The notes beneath the pieces were generated by a model. The model did not search any database. It saw nothing but the letters and a program-made list of their open reading frames with translations, and was not told the DNA's origin. From assembly GCA_045804265.1 (NCBI GenBank), contig JBJMNK010000090.1, positions 1 to 64,000 of the forward strand: 64,000 nt of DNA, in the 5' to 3' direction. The position numbers and the translations under genes are program-made. Below are positions 56,022-64,000 of the stretch, in pieces. How positions within the stretch are numbered: position 1 is the stretch's first letter; each line of letters starts with the position of its first letter. This DNA comes from JABFXC01 sp045804265. GTDB lineage: Bacteria > Gemmatimonadota > Gemmatimonadetes > Gemmatimonadales > Gemmatimonadaceae.

Positions 56022-57722
56022 TCATCCCGCGAGCGTCGACGACTCGGGATCGACCCTCGCCTCACCCCAGCGGGCGAGCAGGGTGATGATCAATACCAGG
56101 ACGATGAGGAGAAGGCTGTACGCGGCCGCGGTGCCGAACGTCCCCGTGCGGAACTGCGCGTAGATCTCGACCGAGATCGGACGGTTCGAGTGCGAGTAGA
56201 GCACGGTGCTCGCGACGAACTCGCCGACCGCGGTGATCGCGGCGAGCACCGCCCCGGCGACGATCCCCGGTTTCGCCGCGGGGATGACCACACGCTTGAT
56301 GGTGAGCCACGGCGCGGCGCCGAGTCCGCGTGCGGCTTCCTCGGTGGACGGATCCATCTGGCGGAGCGAGCCTTCGACCGCGGTGGTCACGAGCGGGATG
56401 CCGCGGATGAAGTACGCCAGCGGGAGGATCCACCACGTGCCGACGAGCAGCACGCGCAGCGTCAGCGGGTCGTTGCGATTGAACGTGGATGCGAGCCCGA
56501 TCGCGATCGCCGTCGCCGGGATCGCCCACGGCAGCGAGAGCAGCACCTCGAGCACGCGTCGCCCGCGGAATCGCCGCATGACGACCAGGTACGCCGCGGC
56601 GACGCAGAAGATCACGTTCGCCACCGTCGCGACGAGCGCCATCGTCACGCTGTTGCGGATCGGCTCCCAGAGATGCGGATCAGTGGCGAGCCGGCGGAAG
56701 TTGTCGAAGCCGTACGAGGGAGGGAGCACCTGTGTCGTCCACGCGCCTTCCTTCGCGAACGAGACGAGGGCGAGCATCGCGTGCGGCAGGACCAGCAGCA
56801 CGACCAGGAGCCCGACCAGCAGCGGCGCGAGCGCGCGCACGATGCGCGACCGCGGCTCGTAGCGGCGGGCCCGCTGTCCCTTCCCGCTCAACACGTAGCC
56901 GCGCCGCCGCTCGACCCAGCGGAAGAGGGCGAGCGCGGCGACCGCGCTCACCGCCAGCACGGTCGTCTCGACGAACGAGACGCCGAACTGGTTGTTCATG
57001 CGCGAGGCGAGGATCTGCGTCGAGAGCACGCGCACCCCGCCGCCGAAGATGAACGGCGCGCTGAACGAGCCTAACGCGCTCATGAAGACCAGCAGCATCG
57101 CCCCGGCGATCGCCGGCGTCAGCAGCGGCAGCGTCACCCGCCCGAGCCGCCTGATCGTCCCCGCGCCGAGTCCGGCCGCGGCCTCGTCGAGCGACGAGTC
57201 ATAACGCTCGAGCCCCGCCGAGACGAGCAGGAAGACGTAGACGTACATCGTGCAGGCGTGCACGAAGATGATCGCCGGCACGCCGGTGAAGCTCCACGGC
57301 GCGGACGAGAGATGGAAGAGCCGCTGCGCGCCGCGGGTGAGGACGCCGCTCTCGCCGTAGAGGAAATAGAACGCGAGCACGCCGACGAGCGGCGGGAGCG
57401 CCGCCGGGAGCGTCGCGACCGCGGCCAGCGCCTGGCGCCCGCGGAACTCGGCCCGCGTGAGGAGGAAGGCGAGCGGCAGCCCGATCGCGGTCGCGGCGGC
57501 GACGCTGGCGACGGCGACGACGATCGTGTTGCGGAGCGCGTCGCGATCCGACGGGTTGGCGAAGAACGCGCGCCAGTGCTGCAGCCCGCCGTCGAAGCTG
57601 CCGGCGATGACCGAAACGTTAGGCCAGACGACCGTCCAGAGGAGGATGGCGAGGACCGGCGCGGCGATCAGCCAGGTCGCCAGCGTGCTGCGCCGGCTCG
57701 CCGATCGCTCCTCCTCGCTCAT
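56022..57722 (-). CDS. Iron(III)-type ABC transporter permease, two fused halves (FbpB-like)
   Basis: 566 residues with about twelve membrane helices in two homologous halves of about 270 residues. Each half has an EAA-type loop: SLDEAAAGLGAGTIRRLGRVTLPLL in the first and STEEAARGLGAAPWLTIKRVVIPAA in the second (in pieces). This fused arrangement is typical of ferric-iron, thiamine and sulfate-like importers. Its start overlaps the ATPase stop (ATGA). Last gene of a binder-ATPase-permease operon. Confidence 0.9.
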   Translation of the reverse strand: MSEEERSASRRSTLATWLIAAPVLAILLWTVVWPNVSVIAGSFDGGLQHWRAFFANPSDRDALRNTIVVAVASVAAATAIGLPLAFLLTRAEFRGRQALAAVATLPAALPPLVGVLAFYFLYGESGVLTRGAQRLFHLSSAPWSFTGVPAIIFVHACTMYVYVFLLVSAGLERYDSSLDEAAAGLGAGTIRRLGRVTLPLLTPAIAGAMLLVFMSALGSFSAPFIFGGGVRVLSTQILASRMNNQFGVSFVETTVLAVSAVAALALFRWVERRRGYVLSGKGQRARRYEPRSRIVRALAPLLVGLLVVLLVLPHAMLALVSFAKEGAWTTQVLPPSYGFDNFRRLATDPHLWEPIRNSVTMALVATVANVIFCVAAAYLVVMRRFRGRRVLEVLLSLPWAIPATAIAIGLASTFNRNDPLTLRVLLVGTWWILPLAYFIRGIPLVTTAVEGSLRQMDPSTEEAARGLGAAPWLTIKRVVIPAAKPGIVAGAVLAAITAVGEFVASTVLYSHSNRPISVEIYAQFRTGTFGTAAAYSLLLIVLVLIITLLARWGEARVDPESSTLAG

Positions 57723-58780
57723 GCCTCGACCAGCGCGACCGGCTCGCGCGCGATCCCGACCCCGACGCGATCACCCTCGCTCATCCCCCGATCCGGGGAC
57801 GCCACTTCCACGATCTGCTCGTTCTCGAGCAGCACGTCGTAGGTCATCGTGCTGCCGGTGAAGCGGCGCCCGACGATCGTGCCGGGGAACGCGCCCTCCC
57901 CCGCGGGAGAGGTGAAGGCGAGCGACTCCGGGCGCAGCACGGCCAGCGCTTCGGTGAACGGCTTCGTCGTCGCCGGACGCGCGGCGGCGATGCCGATCCG
58001 CCGCTCGACCTCGCCGACCTTGAGGATCGCGTGCGTGCCGCAGTCCACCGCGGGAAGCAATCGCGCCCGCCCGATGAACTCCGCGACCTCGCGCGACTGT
58101 GGACGGTCGTAGAGATCTTCCGGCGTCCCGATCTGGAGGATGCGCCCCTTCCGCATCAGCGCGACGCGGTCGGCGATCGCGAACGCGTCCTCCTGGTCGT
58201 GCGTGACGAAGAGCGCCGTCATGTGCAGTCGCCGCAGCGTCTCGCGCAGCTCGGCGCGCATGGTGCGGCGCAGCGTCGGGTCGAGGTTCGACAGCGGCTC
58301 GTCGAGGAGGAGCGCGCGCGGCTCGATCACCAGCGCGCGGGCGAGCGCGACGCGCTGCTGCTCACCCCCTGAGAGACTCTGCACCTGGCGCTTGCCGGCG
58401 CCGTCGAGCCCGACGCTCGCGAGCACCGCCTGCGCGCGCTCGACCCGCACGCCGCGCCCGATCCGGCGCGCCTCGAGACCGAAGGCGACGTTCTCCTCCA
58501 CGCTCATGTGCGGGAAGAGCGCGTAGTGCTGGAACACCATCCCGAAGTCGCGCCGCTGCGGCGGGAGGCGGGTGATGTCGGTGCCGTCGAGCGTTATGGT
58601 GCCGGCGTCGGGGGTGTCATGGCCGGCGACCATGCGCAGTGTGGTGGTCTTCCCCGACCCCGATGCGCCGATCAGCGCCAGCAGCTCGCCAGCCTGTACC
58701 TCGAGCGAGACGTCATCCACCGCGCGCGTCGAGCCGAAGATGCGCGTGAGCCCGTTGAGGGCGAGGCTGCCGGCGCTCAC
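57719..58780 (-). CDS. ABC transporter ATP-binding protein (FbpC/PotA-like)
   Basis: 353 residues. The ATPase domain (about 5-235) has Walker A GASGSGKTTTLR, Q-loop MVFQHYALFPHMSV, signature LSGGEQQRVALARAL and Walker B ALLLDEPLSNLD, with the switch His in VTHDQEDA. A C-terminal TOBE/regulatory domain follows (about 270-353). It energises the iron-type permease. GTG start overlapping the binder stop (58777-58780). Confidence 0.94.
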   Translation of the reverse strand: MSAGSLALNGLTRIFGSTRAVDDVSLEVQAGELLALIGASGSGKTTTLRMVAGHDTPDAGTITLDGTDITRLPPQRRDFGMVFQHYALFPHMSVEENVAFGLEARRIGRGVRVERAQAVLASVGLDGAGKRQVQSLSGGEQQRVALARALVIEPRALLLDEPLSNLDPTLRRTMRAELRETLRRLHMTALFVTHDQEDAFAIADRVALMRKGRILQIGTPEDLYDRPQSREVAEFIGRARLLPAVDCGTHAILKVGEVERRIGIAAARPATTKPFTEALAVLRPESLAFTSPAGEGAFPGTIVGRRFTGSTMTYDVLLENEQIVEVASPDRGMSEGDRVGVGIAREPVALVEA

Positions 58781-59811
58781 TTCGCGCCTCCGTGGTTACG
58801 GATGTTCGAGTCCCAGTAACCCATCCACTCGTCGAGGTGCGCGGCGAGCAGCGCGCGATCCATCGGCATCGGCTTGATCTGCCTGATGGCGGCGGCGATC
58901 TCCGGCGGGAGCGAGTCGCGCGGGATGTCGGTGCGCGCGGGAATGCGCACGAACTTCCGCGCCGCTTCGATCATCGCCGCCTTCGAGGTGACGAACTCGT
59001 AGTAGCGCTTCGCTTCCTCGAGATGGCGCGTCCCGCGCACGATCGCGATCCCGTCGACGAGGAGTGGTGTCCCGCTCTTCGGGAAGACGTAGCCGACCGG
59101 CATGCCGACGCGCTGCTTGAGCAGCACGATGTCGGGCATGTTGTACAGCGTGACCGCGCCCTCCTGCCGCCCGATCTTCTGGTAGAGGATCGTCGGGTCA
59201 GCCGCGTACTCCTTCGTGTTCGCATCGAGGCGACGCAGCCACTGGTAGCCGCGTTCCGGACTGCCGGTTTCGCGAATGGATCGAAGTATTTGAGACCCAA
59301 AAATCGCGCGCATCGTGCCTGAAGCGACCGGATTCCTGATGATGATCTTCCCTTTCCACTTCGGGTCGAGCACCTCGTCCCAGTCGCGCGGCACGCTCCC
59401 CGAATCGACGATCGCGGTGTTGTACGCGATCACTTCAGGCGTGAGGTACGTCCCGAACCATCGCCCCTGCGGATCGCGCGCCGCAGTGTCCACCGCGCTG
59501 CTCCACGTCGGCGTGTAGGCGACGAGCAGGCTTTCCCGCGCCGCGCGGTCGAAGATCTCGCCCGGCGCGCCGAACCAGACGTCGGCCTGCGGATTCACCT
59601 GCTCCGCGCGCAGCCGATCGAGCACTTCCTGCGATCCCATGTCCATCCATTGCACGTCGATGGTGGGATTCGCCTTCTCGAACTCCGCCTCGTACGCCGC
59701 CAGCAGGTCTTTCCCGTGCGGCGAGTAGACCGTGAGCACAGTGCGCCCGTCGCCGCTGCAGGCGGCGATGGTGAGCACTGTCGCGATGGCCAGCGTGGCG
59801 GGACGGATCAT
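58777..59811 (-). CDS. Iron(III)-type ABC transporter substrate-binding lipoprotein (FbpA-like)
   Basis: 344 residues from the ATG at 59811; a longer frame adds residues before the signal peptide. Lipobox IAAC gives a lipoprotein. Family features are LTVYSPHGKDLLAAYEAEFEKAN in pieces, QADVWFGAPGEIFDRAARE, GTYLTPEVIAYNTAIV, WKGKIIIRNPVASGTM and IAIVRGTRHLEEAKRYYEFV. It captures a ferric or similar ligand for the permease. Substrate assignment rests on family resemblance only; phosphonate or thiamine binders share the fold. The ATPase is co-translated with it. A long hairpin lies 28 bases upstream of its start. Confidence 0.88.
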   Translation of the reverse strand: MIRPATLAIATVLTIAACSGDGRTVLTVYSPHGKDLLAAYEAEFEKANPTIDVQWMDMGSQEVLDRLRAEQVNPQADVWFGAPGEIFDRAARESLLVAYTPTWSSAVDTAARDPQGRWFGTYLTPEVIAYNTAIVDSGSVPRDWDEVLDPKWKGKIIIRNPVASGTMRAIFGSQILRSIRETGSPERGYQWLRRLDANTKEYAADPTILYQKIGRQEGAVTLYNMPDIVLLKQRVGMPVGYVFPKSGTPLLVDGIAIVRGTRHLEEAKRYYEFVTSKAAMIEAARKFVRIPARTDIPRDSLPPEIAAAIRQIKPMPMDRALLAAHLDEWMGYWDSNIRNHGGAK

Positions 59812-59838
59812 TGCGGGAAGTTGAGGCTCGTTCAGAGA

Positions 59839-59937
59839 GGCGGTACGCGATAAGCTACCAGCAGTAAGCGAACGGCGTTGAAGGGTGCGCACCCCCAACG
59901 CCGTTCGCTGCCTGCTTGCCGCTTATCGCTTACCGCC
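59839..59937. terminator. Very long imperfect hairpin between odhA-type gene and iron transporter
   Basis: A perfect inner stem, GCGAACGGCGTTG (59868-59880) with CAACGCCGTTCGC (59896-59908), is extended by outer arms GGCGGTACGCGATAAGC (59839-59855) and GCTTATCGCTTACCGCC (59921-59937), nearly complementary. It begins 15 bases after the 2-oxoglutarate dehydrogenase stop, so it is the probable terminator of that gene, and it insulates the iron operon. Confidence 0.8.
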
Positions 59938-59951
59938 ATTCGAGTGATTCA

Positions 59952-62693
59952 TCACGCCGGGCGGGACGCGACGGCCCGCCGCTTCGACGGCGCGGGTGCG
60001 CTCAGCGCCTCGGCCACGATTCGCGCCTGCTCCGCCTTGTGCGCCGACTCGAAGCCTTCGGCTGGACTGGCTCGCTCCGGCCGCCCGACGTACCGCATCT
60101 CCTGGATGTTGCCGACGAGCGCACGCAGCCGCGGTGCGACGTACGTCCACGCGCCCATGTTCTTCGGCTCCTCCTGCGCCCAGACCACGTCCTCGACCGC
60201 GGGATAGAGATCGACGACGCGTCCGATCTCGTCGTGCGGCCAGGGATACAGCTCGTCGACGCGGATCAGCGCGACCGCGTTGTCCTTTCTCGCCGCGGCG
60301 AGATCGTAGTACATCTTCGCCGTGCAGAAGACGAGGCGGCGCACCTGCTCGCGCTGCTGCGCCGCGCGCGCGTCGTCGATCACCGGGCGGAAGCTGCCGC
60401 TCGCGAGGTCGTCGGCCTTCGCGGCTGCTTCCGGCATGCGCAGCAGCGACTTGGGCTGCATCAGCACGAGCGGCCGCCGCGGCGACAGCCGTGCCTGACG
60501 GCGGAGGATGTGGAAGTACTGCGCCGGCGTCGAAGGATACGCGACGATCATGTTGCCCTCGGCGCACGCCTGCAGGAAGCGCTCGAGCCGCGCGCTCGAG
60601 TGTTCCGGTCCGCCGCCCTCATAGCCGTGCGGCAGCAGCAGGACGAGTCCCGAATCCTGTCCCCACTTCGCCCGATCGGCGAACACGAACTGGTCCATGA
60701 TCGGCTGCGCGACGTTCACGAAGTCGCCGTATTGCGCTTCCCACAGCACGAGCGTGTCGCGCGCCGCGGTGCTGAAGCCGTACTCGAACCCCATCACTGC
60801 CGTTTCGGCGAGCGGGCTGTTGTAGACCTCGAACGTTCCCTTCGCCTCGGGAAGATGCTGCAGCGGGGTGAACGTCTTTCCCGTTTCCATGTCGTGCAGC
60901 ACGCTCTGCCGGTGCGAGAACGTGCCGCGCTCCGCATCCTGGCCGGTGATCCGCACCGAGGTGCCGTCGACGAGGAGCGACGCGAAGGCGAGCGCTTCGG
61001 CATGCCCCCAGTCGATCGCCGGCGCTCCGCCTAACGCTTCGCGGCGCCGGGCCAGCGTCTTCGCCACGTTGCGGTGCGGCTGGATCTCCGCCGGCCAGGC
61101 GAGCAGCGCCTCGTTGAGCGCGGTCAATCGCGCGAGCGGGACCGTGGTCGCGCCCTGTACGTCCGGGGCGGCGGCGCCCTTCCCCGGATCCCCTTCCGGC
61201 TTCGAGCCGCCGGCGCGCATGTCGTCGAGGATCTTGCCGAGCTTCGCCGCGAACTCCTTGTCGATCCGCTCGACGTCGGCGTCGCTGACGACGCCCTCCC
61301 GCACGAGTCGCTGTCCCCACACCTGGCGCGGCGTCGGATGCGCCTTCACGAGCTTGTAGAGCTCGGGCTGCGTGAACGAGGGCTCGTCGGTCTCGTTGTG
61401 GCCGTGCCGCCGGTAGCCGACGAGATCGATGAGGATGTCCTTGGCGAACCGCTCGCGATAGGCGATGCACATCGCCACCGCGGCGACACAGGCCTCGACG
61501 TCGTCGCCGTTGACGTGCAGCACCGGGATCTCGAAGCCCTTGGCGAGGTCGCTCGCGTAATGCGTCGAGCGCGCGTCGATCGGATCGGTGGTGAAGCCGA
61601 CCTGGTTGTTCGTGATCACGTGCAGCGTCCCGCCAACCGTGTAGCCGCGCAGCCGCGACATGTTCAGCGACTCGGCGACGACACCCTCGCCGGCGAATGC
61701 GGAGTCGCCGTGCACGAGCACGGGAAGCACCGCGGCCGCGCGCTGCGCTGCCGGCATCGCACGCGACGCCGCTCGTGCGACGCCGCCGACCACCGGGTTC
61801 ACCACTTCGAGGTGACTGGGGTTCGGGACGAGCGACACTTCGATCTCTACGCCGTCCACGTTCCGCTTGCCGCGATATCCCATGTGGTACTTCACGTCGC
61901 CCGTCTCGCTCTCCGGCTGCGAGCCGACGCGCCGTCCCTCGAACTCGGTGAACAGCGCCGTGTACGGCTTGCCCATTACGTGCGTCAGCACGTTGAGCCG
62001 TCCGCGATGCGCCATCCCGATGATGATCTTCCGCGCGCCGCGTCGCGCCGCCGCATCGATCGCCGTGTCGAGCATCGGCACCAGTGCATCGGTGCCCTCG
62101 ATCGAGAAGCGCTTCTTTCCCTGGAAGGCGAAGCCAAGGAAGCGCTCGAAGCCATCGACTTCGGTCAGGCGTGCCAGCAGCTGCTTCTTCGCTTCGACAG
62201 CGAGGGGCTTCGTGAATTCGCGCGTCTCGATCGCGGAGCGCAGCCATTCACGCTCTTCGTCGGAGGCGAGATGTTCGAGCTCGTAGCCGATCGACCCGGA
62301 GTACTCCTCGCGCAACGAGCGCACGACGTCGGCCGCGGTCGCCGAGCCGTCGAAGCCTAACGCTGAACCGGGAACCCTCGCGAGGTCGGCGTCGGTGATG
62401 CCGTGGTACTCGGGTGTCAGCTCGGCCGCGCCTGGCGGCGCGCTGCCGAGTGGATCGACCTGCACGGCGAGGTGTCCGTACTGGCGGATCGAGGCCACCA
62501 GTGAAGCGGCGCCCGCGACGGCACGCATCGTCGCAACATCGCCACCGGCGGCGGATCCGCCGCCGAGCTGCTCGGCGAGACGGAAGAACTGGCGCCACGA
62601 CTCGTCGACTGACGACGGATCGCGGCGAAAGGCTTCGAGCTGTTCAGCGACGTAGCCGTCGTTGAAGACGCTCGTTATCGCGGATGTACCCAT
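59952..62693 (-). CDS. sucA: 2-oxoglutarate dehydrogenase E1 component
   Basis: 913 residues, the usual size. It decarboxylates 2-oxoglutarate with thiamine diphosphate and passes the succinyl group to E2 in the citric acid cycle. Features are the N-terminal NDGYVAEQLEAFRRDPSSVD, MAHRGRLNVLTHVMGKP, VHGDSAFAGEGVVAESLNMS, RRHGHNETDEPSFTQP (metal and pyrophosphate binding region), the transketolase-like half with SHRQSVLHDMETG, and YPWPHDEI near the end. No sucB or lpd lies in the window. Octamers at 61029 and 62355 encode Ala-Leu-Gly. A long hairpin follows the stop. Confidence 0.95.
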   Translation of the reverse strand: MGTSAITSVFNDGYVAEQLEAFRRDPSSVDESWRQFFRLAEQLGGGSAAGGDVATMRAVAGAASLVASIRQYGHLAVQVDPLGSAPPGAAELTPEYHGITDADLARVPGSALGFDGSATAADVVRSLREEYSGSIGYELEHLASDEEREWLRSAIETREFTKPLAVEAKKQLLARLTEVDGFERFLGFAFQGKKRFSIEGTDALVPMLDTAIDAAARRGARKIIIGMAHRGRLNVLTHVMGKPYTALFTEFEGRRVGSQPESETGDVKYHMGYRGKRNVDGVEIEVSLVPNPSHLEVVNPVVGGVARAASRAMPAAQRAAAVLPVLVHGDSAFAGEGVVAESLNMSRLRGYTVGGTLHVITNNQVGFTTDPIDARSTHYASDLAKGFEIPVLHVNGDDVEACVAAVAMCIAYRERFAKDILIDLVGYRRHGHNETDEPSFTQPELYKLVKAHPTPRQVWGQRLVREGVVSDADVERIDKEFAAKLGKILDDMRAGGSKPEGDPGKGAAAPDVQGATTVPLARLTALNEALLAWPAEIQPHRNVAKTLARRREALGGAPAIDWGHAEALAFASLLVDGTSVRITGQDAERGTFSHRQSVLHDMETGKTFTPLQHLPEAKGTFEVYNSPLAETAVMGFEYGFSTAARDTLVLWEAQYGDFVNVAQPIMDQFVFADRAKWGQDSGLVLLLPHGYEGGGPEHSSARLERFLQACAEGNMIVAYPSTPAQYFHILRRQARLSPRRPLVLMQPKSLLRMPEAAAKADDLASGSFRPVIDDARAAQQREQVRRLVFCTAKMYYDLAAARKDNAVALIRVDELYPWPHDEIGRVVDLYPAVEDVVWAQEEPKNMGAWTYVAPRLRALVGNIQEMRYVGRPERASPAEGFESAHKAEQARIVAEALSAPAPSKRRAVASRPA

Positions 62694-62752
62694 GTCTGAA
62701 ATCTAATCCCCGCTCCCGGTGCCCGACGAGGGGCGATCTGCGGGAACGCGCG

Positions 62753-63175
62753 TTACCGTGTCGCTTGCGACCGCGAGATGGGCTGCCAGCGCAGGGCGTC
62801 GTGCGGGGCGCGCACGGTCGAGCGCTCGGTGGCCGCGCGCAGCACGCGAACGACGCCGGAGGCACCGAGCTCGGGAAGGTAGAGGCAGCCGGCGATCCCG
62901 TTCACGTCGAGCGCGTTCGACTCGCCGGGGCGGCGCGTTAGGCTTACCGCGATCACCGGACGGTGCCCGAGCACTTCGTCGTTTTCCCACGGGCGCAGCG
63001 AGACCATTGCGAGGAGATCGTAGTCCGCCGCGACGACATCGGGCCGGCAGTCAGCGGCGACCTCGCGCGCTTCGTCGATGCCGACCGCGCAGCGCGTCGC
63101 TGCGCCTGCCTCGGCGAGCACGCGGGCGAGATGTTGCGCGAGATAGAGGTGCCTGGCGACGCAGAGAACGACCAT
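62753..63175 (-). CDS. Degenerate receiver-like protein
   Basis: 140 residues with the strand/helix rhythm of a response-regulator receiver (MVVLCVARHLYLAQHLARVL, PDVVAADYDLLAMV and RPVIAVSLTRR, in pieces). The acidic pair is missing after strand 1. The residue at the phospho-acceptor position is an Asp within AADYD that is not in canonical context, so phosphorylation is doubtful. No output domain. It lies between a histidine kinase gene (63316 onward) and sucA, all on the same strand. A C8 run (G8 on the + strand, 63190-63197) precedes its start. Confidence 0.6.
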   Translation of the reverse strand: MVVLCVARHLYLAQHLARVLAEAGAATRCAVGIDEAREVAADCRPDVVAADYDLLAMVSLRPWENDEVLGHRPVIAVSLTRRPGESNALDVNGIAGCLYLPELGASGVVRVLRAATERSTVRAPHDALRWQPISRSQATR

Positions 63176-63315
63176 GAGGCAATGTCGCTGGGGGGGGAAA
63201 CGGCCGACATTCGCAATGTAGCACGACAGGCAGCGGCCGCAACGCGACCGGCGTCACGCTGATGTACCCTTTCGACGACCGAAGTTCCGCGACGGTTGTG
63301 GCCGCCGCAATCCGT

Positions 63316-64000
63316 TCAGGCGACTGGCACGGGCTGGCTCGAGCGCGGGGCCTGATCGTCGGTCGGGCTGTGGGCGTCGGCCCCGACGGGAAGCAGCAGC
63401 TGAAACCGGCTCCCCTCGCCCGGCTTCGAGTGGACGAGCAGCTCGCCGTGCAGCAGCTCGGCGAGTCGCTTCGAGATCGGGAGACCGAGCCCGGTCCCCT
63501 CCTGCTGCTGCGCGCTCTTTCCGATCTGCACGAACTCGTCGAAGATCCGCTCGAGATCTTCGGCGCCGATCCCGATCCCCTGGTCGATCACCTCGACCTC
63601 GAAGCGCTGGTCGTCATGGAGGCGCGACCGGACGACGATCGGTTTTCCTTCGCCGAACTTGATCGCATTCGAGAGAAGGTTGAGCAGGATCTGGCGCACG
63701 CGCCGCGGATCGGTGGTGATCGTCCGAGGGCCGCCGTCGTGCTCGAGCGCGAGCGTGCTCCCGCGCTCATCGGCGAGCGGACGCACGGTCACGAACAGGT
63801 CCTCGATCAGGTCGGGGAACGTCGCCGGCTGCATCTTCAGGTCGATCTTCCCGGCCTCGATCTTCGAGAGATCGAGCACGTCGTTCACCAGCTCGAGCAG
63901 GTGCTTCGCCGCGCGGTGAGTGCGCTGGATCCCCTCGCTCTGCTTCTCGGTGAGCGGCCCGTAGATGTTCTCGAGCAGCAGCGTGCTGTAGCCGAGGATC
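63316..64000 (-). CDS. Sensor histidine kinase, C-terminal part (cut by window edge)
   Basis: The frame is open to the last base of the window, so the N-terminus is missing. The visible 228 residues start inside HisKA: GYSTLLLENIYGPLTEKQ and LELVNDVLDLSKIEAGK. They continue through the complete ATPase domain, with the N-box ILLNLLSNAIKFGEG, DQGIGIG (G1) and GTGLGLPISKRLAELLHG (G2). The family is a ligand- or light-sensing kinase, often with PAS/GAF domains upstream, not visible here. It ends with a short Pro/Ser tail. The first catalytic His must lie just outside the window. Confidence 0.9.
   Translation of the reverse strand, partial: ILGYSTLLLENIYGPLTEKQSEGIQRTHRAAKHLLELVNDVLDLSKIEAGKIDLKMQPATFPDLIEDLFVTVRPLADERGSTLALEHDGGPRTITTDPRRVRQILLNLLSNAIKFGEGKPIVVRSRLHDDQRFEVEVIDQGIGIGAEDLERIFDEFVQIGKSAQQQEGTGLGLPISKRLAELLHGELLVHSKPGEGSRFQLLLPVGADAHSPTDDQAPRSSQPVPVA

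Noticed and set aside
59923..62360. Several long + strand and alternative frames across sucA
   Set aside because: All are shadows of the clearly conserved E1 gene.

Overview
The window is about 64 kb of GC-rich bacterial DNA, roughly two-thirds GC or more, densely packed with genes on both strands. The many lipobox and Tat signal peptides and an Omp85/TamB pair show a diderm (outer-membrane) cell. The gene mix suggests a member of Gemmatimonadota: a Tat-exported DUF1501 protein paired with a DUF1800 lipoprotein, a Rho factor with a long Arg/Gly-rich N-terminus, a TamA-like/TamB pair, hybrid histidine kinases and STAND-type regulators. This placement is inference; no rRNA or other phylogenetic marker is present. 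I saw no tRNA, rRNA, CRISPR array, transposase or prophage.

Layout. 1-11.9 kb holds a lipoprotein, a GGDEF-ATPase-TPR regulator, an M23 peptidase, the DUF1800/DUF1501 pair, a class A penicillin-binding protein and a polysaccharide deacetylase. 12.2-16.7 kb is a cluster of atypical signalling genes: a TPR protein, a 45-residue lipoprotein, a pseudo-receiver/AraC regulator, a receiver, an AhpD-like protein, a second TPR protein and an H-box protein with no kinase domain. 17.2-26.4 kb holds rho, the Omp85 protein overlapping tamB, and a small membrane protein. 26.4-33.8 kb holds an M20 dipeptidase, the fluoride channel crcB, topoisomerase IB, a hairpin repeat, a DUF255/thioredoxin-fold protein and an acyl-CoA dehydrogenase. 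33.9-37.2 kb holds a PIG-L deacetylase, a sigma factor translationally coupled to an S24 (LexA/UmuD-like) protease, and two small proteins.

37.3-41.6 kb is the de novo NAD operon (nadB, lipoprotein, nadA, nadC). Diverging from it is a four-gene BMP-family nucleoside-type ABC importer (41.7-46.3 kb). An MFS exporter follows, then a three-gene kinase/ANTAR/kinase operon (47.7-52.1 kb), a SnoaL protein, a frameshifted SigJ-type sigma gene, a small membrane protein, a Tat-exported glycosylasparaginase-like enzyme and a second hairpin repeat. The end holds an Fbp-type iron ABC transporter, 2-oxoglutarate dehydrogenase E1, a degenerate receiver and a histidine kinase cut by the window edge. Many operons are tightly coupled through 4-base stop/start overlaps.

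The most striking hidden structure is a dispersed octamer, GCCTAACG (CGTTAGGC on the other strand). I count about 55 exact copies, against about two or three expected from composition. It occurs in both orientations, in several reading frames and between genes, and it sometimes supplies stop codons. It behaves like a genome-wide DNA-level signal. The sigma/S24-protease pair and the pair of long hairpin repeats are the next most interesting items.
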